Part shown: piece by piece, positions 7,634 through 9,204 of the stretch | How positions within the stretch are numbered: position 1 is the stretch's first letter | How the letters are laid out: each line of letters begins with the position of its first letter | Assembly: GCA_025463615.1 (NCBI GenBank) | Contig: JAODAU010000090.1 | Span: 1 to 9,204 of the forward strand | DNA: 9,204 nt | Reading direction: 5' to 3' | Source of the DNA: Microbacteriaceae bacterium | GTDB lineage: Bacteria > Actinomycetota > Actinomycetes > Actinomycetales > Microbacteriaceae | The notes under the pieces: model-generated | Database searches by the model: none | What the model was told of the DNA's origin: nothing | Seen by the model: the letters and a program-made list of their open reading frames with translations, nothing else | Program-made: the position numbers and the translations under genes

Positions 7634-9091
7634 ATGGCTACGAGCACCAGGTCGACCCCGCGCGCACGCAGTACCCCGGCGCGCCCGTCGTCCCGCTCGT
7701 CGGCGAACTCGAAGACCACCACGGTCAAGGGCACGACCCGCAAGATGCCGACGGCCAAGCAGGCGCCGGCCGAGGGTCCGGGCCTGCTCACCAGCGCGTG
7801 GCTCGGGCTCGCCCACGCGGTGGGCGGCGCAGCCCGCCTGCTCGGCAAGGAGACCCTCGCCAAGGACGAGCGCCGCGACGGCGTGCCGTTCTTCATCTTC
7901 CTGCTCGCGATCGCCGGCGCCGTGGTCGAGTGGTTCAACCCCACCGACCCGATCGCCATCGCGCTCGACTCGTACACCTTCGGCGGGCTGTTCGGCCGCG
8001 TGGCGTTCGCGCTGCCGGTGATCATGCTGCTGTTCGCTATCTGGCTGTTCCGGCATCCCGCGTCCGTGCACGACAACGGGCGCATCGGCATCGGCCTCGC
8101 CATCCTGCTCACGACCGTCTCGGCGCTCTGCCACATCTTCGGCGGGCAGCCGCAGCCGTCGGCAGGCATGGATGTGCTGGCCCGGGCCGGCGGAATCCTC
8201 GGCTGGGTGGTCGCGACGCCGCTCATCACCGTCGGAACCGCGTACCTCGCCGTGCCGATCGTGGCGATCCTGCTGCTGCTCTCGCTCTTCATCATCACCA
8301 AGACGCCGCCGAACCGCATCGGCGCTCGCCTGCGCGAGCTCTACTCCTACCTGTTCGGCGCGCAGCTCGCGGAGCCGACGCCGAAGGCCGGCCCGGACAG
8401 CGTGAGCTTCGGCGACCTCGACGACCTCGGCCTCGAGGAGGATTCCGACTCCCTGCCGTGGTGGCGCCGCAACAAGAGCAAGCGCGAGGATGACCCGGCC
8501 TTCGACACCCCGGTCGTCACCCAGTCCGCCACCGAGCAGGCCACCGAGATCATCGACCACACCCGGCGCGAGGAGCTCGAGACCGAGCTGATCGGCGACC
8601 TGGAGAGCGCGGAGAGCGCGGTGCGCCGCTTCACGGGCGAGGTGGAGGTGGCCCCGGTCACCAGCATCCGCGACGACGGCGGGCCTCTCGTCGCCGAGCT
8701 GCTGCCGGGCTTCTCGGACAAGACCTCGGTGAAGGGACAGCAGGGCGACTTCGACGGCCAGCAGCTCAAGAGCGTGCCGACGCCGCCGTACCGGCTGCCC
8801 GCGGCATCCGTGCTCGTGCCGGGCACGCCGCCCAAGTCGCGGTCGGAGGCGAACGACGCGATCGTCGCCTCGATCACCGAGGTGCTCAAGCAGTTCCAGG
8901 TCGACGCGAAGGTCACGGGCTTCAGCCGCGGGCCGACGGTGACGCGCTACGAGATCGAGCTCGGGCCGGGCGTGAAGGTGGAACGGGTCACCGCCCTCAC
9001 CAAGAACCTCTCGTACGCGGTGGCGAGCAACGAGGTGCGCATCCTCTCGCCGATCCCCGGCACGAGCACGGATGCCGCGGGCAGTCGGTAG
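7634..9091 (+). CDS. ftsK: DNA translocase FtsK, N-terminal half, broken at an inverted junction
   Basis: FtsK is anchored at the division septum and pumps chromosomal DNA during segregation. The 485 visible residues hold a basic Ser/Thr-rich start (1-45) and membrane segments at about 85-101, 119-140, 151-170 and 184-222. A variable acidic linker follows (about 245-395), and then the alpha domain with GFSRGPTVTRYEIELGPGVK (429-448) and SNEVRILSPIPG (465-476). In intact FtsK the SPIPG is followed by a lysine and then by the Walker-type motor and the gamma DNA-reading domain. Here residues 477-485 (TSTDAAGSR) are unrelated and end at a stop, because the DNA from about 9062 on is the reverse complement of another ftsK. 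The motor is therefore absent and this product could not translocate DNA. The ATG at 7634 is chosen because the in-frame extension back to 7493 reads through the lipoprotein B gene and the intergenic hairpin. Confidence 0.9.
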   Translation: MATSTRSTPRARSTPARPSSRSSANSKTTTVKGTTRKMPTAKQAPAEGPGLLTSAWLGLAHAVGGAARLLGKETLAKDERRDGVPFFIFLLAIAGAVVEWFNPTDPIAIALDSYTFGGLFGRVAFALPVIMLLFAIWLFRHPASVHDNGRIGIGLAILLTTVSALCHIFGGQPQPSAGMDVLARAGGILGWVVATPLITVGTAYLAVPIVAILLLLSLFIITKTPPNRIGARLRELYSYLFGAQLAEPTPKAGPDSVSFGDLDDLGLEEDSDSLPWWRRNKSKREDDPAFDTPVVTQSATEQATEIIDHTRREELETELIGDLESAESAVRRFTGEVEVAPVTSIRDDGGPLVAELLPGFSDKTSVKGQQGDFDGQQLKSVPTPPYRLPAASVLVPGTPPKSRSEANDAIVASITEVLKQFQVDAKVTGFSRGPTVTRYEIELGPGVKVERVTALTKNLSYAVASNEVRILSPIPGTSTDAAGSR

Positions 9092-9204
9092 GGCGGAGTC
9101 GGCACGCTCTTGAGCTGCTGGCCGTCGAACTCGCCGCGCTGACCCTTCTCCGATGCCTTGTCCGAGAAGCCGGGCAGGAGGTCGGCGACGAGCGGCCCGC
9201 CGTC
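8675..9204. repeat. Diverged inverted repeat inside and after ftsK
   Basis: The segment 8675-8823 on the plus strand matches 9056-9204 read on the minus strand over 149 bases without a gap. I count 14 mismatches over the first 144 bases, about 90% identity. The arms are separated by about 232 bases. The right arm continues to the edge of the window, so its full extent is unknown. Confidence 0.93.
9056..9204 (-). pseudogene. ftsK: Antisense fragment of a second, diverged ftsK (linker region)
   Basis: Read on the minus strand from 9204, this piece encodes DGGPLVADLLPGFSDK and onward to QQLKSVPTPPYRLPAASVLV. It is colinear with residues 349-397 of the plus-strand FtsK, with five amino-acid differences (E/D, T/A, V/E, Q/R, D/E) and seven silent ones. 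The frame is open to the window edge, so the upstream part of the gene may continue beyond it. Downstream of the junction it runs into the antisense of the plus-strand ftsK and stops at 8949-8947. It looks like a true coding fragment from a related lineage, not a decayed copy, since no frameshift or stop lies inside the homologous part. Confidence 0.88.

Noticed and set aside
6805..8319. Long minus-strand open frame (504 codons) opposite lipoprotein B and ftsK
   Set aside because: It is a shadow of G/C-biased third positions: low-complexity, arginine-rich, with no recognisable motif, and both plus-strand genes beneath it are convincing.
7409..8560. Second long minus-strand open frame (383 codons) in the same area
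   Set aside because: Composition is dominated by Arg, Gly, Glu and Ala repeats typical of antisense frames, and it overlaps the membrane domain of FtsK.
8675..9204. Insertion sequence or transposon ends as the cause of the inverted repeat
   Set aside because: Both arms are ftsK coding sequence, there is no transposase and no target-site duplication is visible.
8675..9204. FtsK-guiding DNA motifs or an attachment site in the repeat
   Set aside because: The repeat follows codons of the FtsK linker exactly; nothing beyond protein-coding homology is needed to explain it.

Overview
The window is G+C-rich actinobacterial DNA. C/G-ending codons dominate, several starts look leaderless, and the backbone order (possible dapA tail, rnj, a variable stretch, ftsK) matches the dapA-rnj-...-ftsK neighbourhood known from Actinobacteria such as Mycobacterium. 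The frequent use of GAT-GCC for Asp-Ala inside an otherwise GAC-rich codon set makes me think of Microbacteriaceae. That family assignment is an impression, not a search result.

Layout: 1-26 is the last eight codons of an upstream gene, possibly dapA. 33-1709 is ribonuclease J, followed directly by a small hairpin. 1841-4775 is a tightly coupled three-gene operon joined by one-base TGATG overlaps: a membrane-anchored MacA/YknX-like adaptor, a MacB/LolD-type ABC ATPase and an FtsX-like permease. Together they should form a cell-envelope export or signalling machine of unknown substrate. 4832-5524 and 6853-7569 are two paralogous lipoproteins of unknown function, about half identical, whose upstream regions are also clearly related. 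Between them, on the minus strand, lies an LtrA-family multi-pass membrane protein (5532-6731). 7634-9091 is the start of ftsK, the DNA translocase of the division septum.

The most striking feature is at the right end. The ftsK reading frame runs normally through the membrane domain, linker and alpha domain up to the conserved SPIPG. It then switches within a few bases into the reverse complement of a second, roughly 90% identical ftsK segment (9056-9204 minus, equivalent to 8675-8823 plus) and stops after nine unrelated residues. The two copies differ by many synonymous changes, so the inverted piece comes from a diverged ftsK that was itself under coding selection. A chimeric join in a mixed-strain or metagenomic assembly, or an amplification chimera, is the most economical explanation. 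A real inversion between two ftsK alleles would be remarkable.

No RNA genes, CRISPR arrays, insertion sequences or phage genes were seen. The genes between rnj and ftsK look like envelope-related cargo in a variable slot of an otherwise conserved chromosomal neighbourhood.
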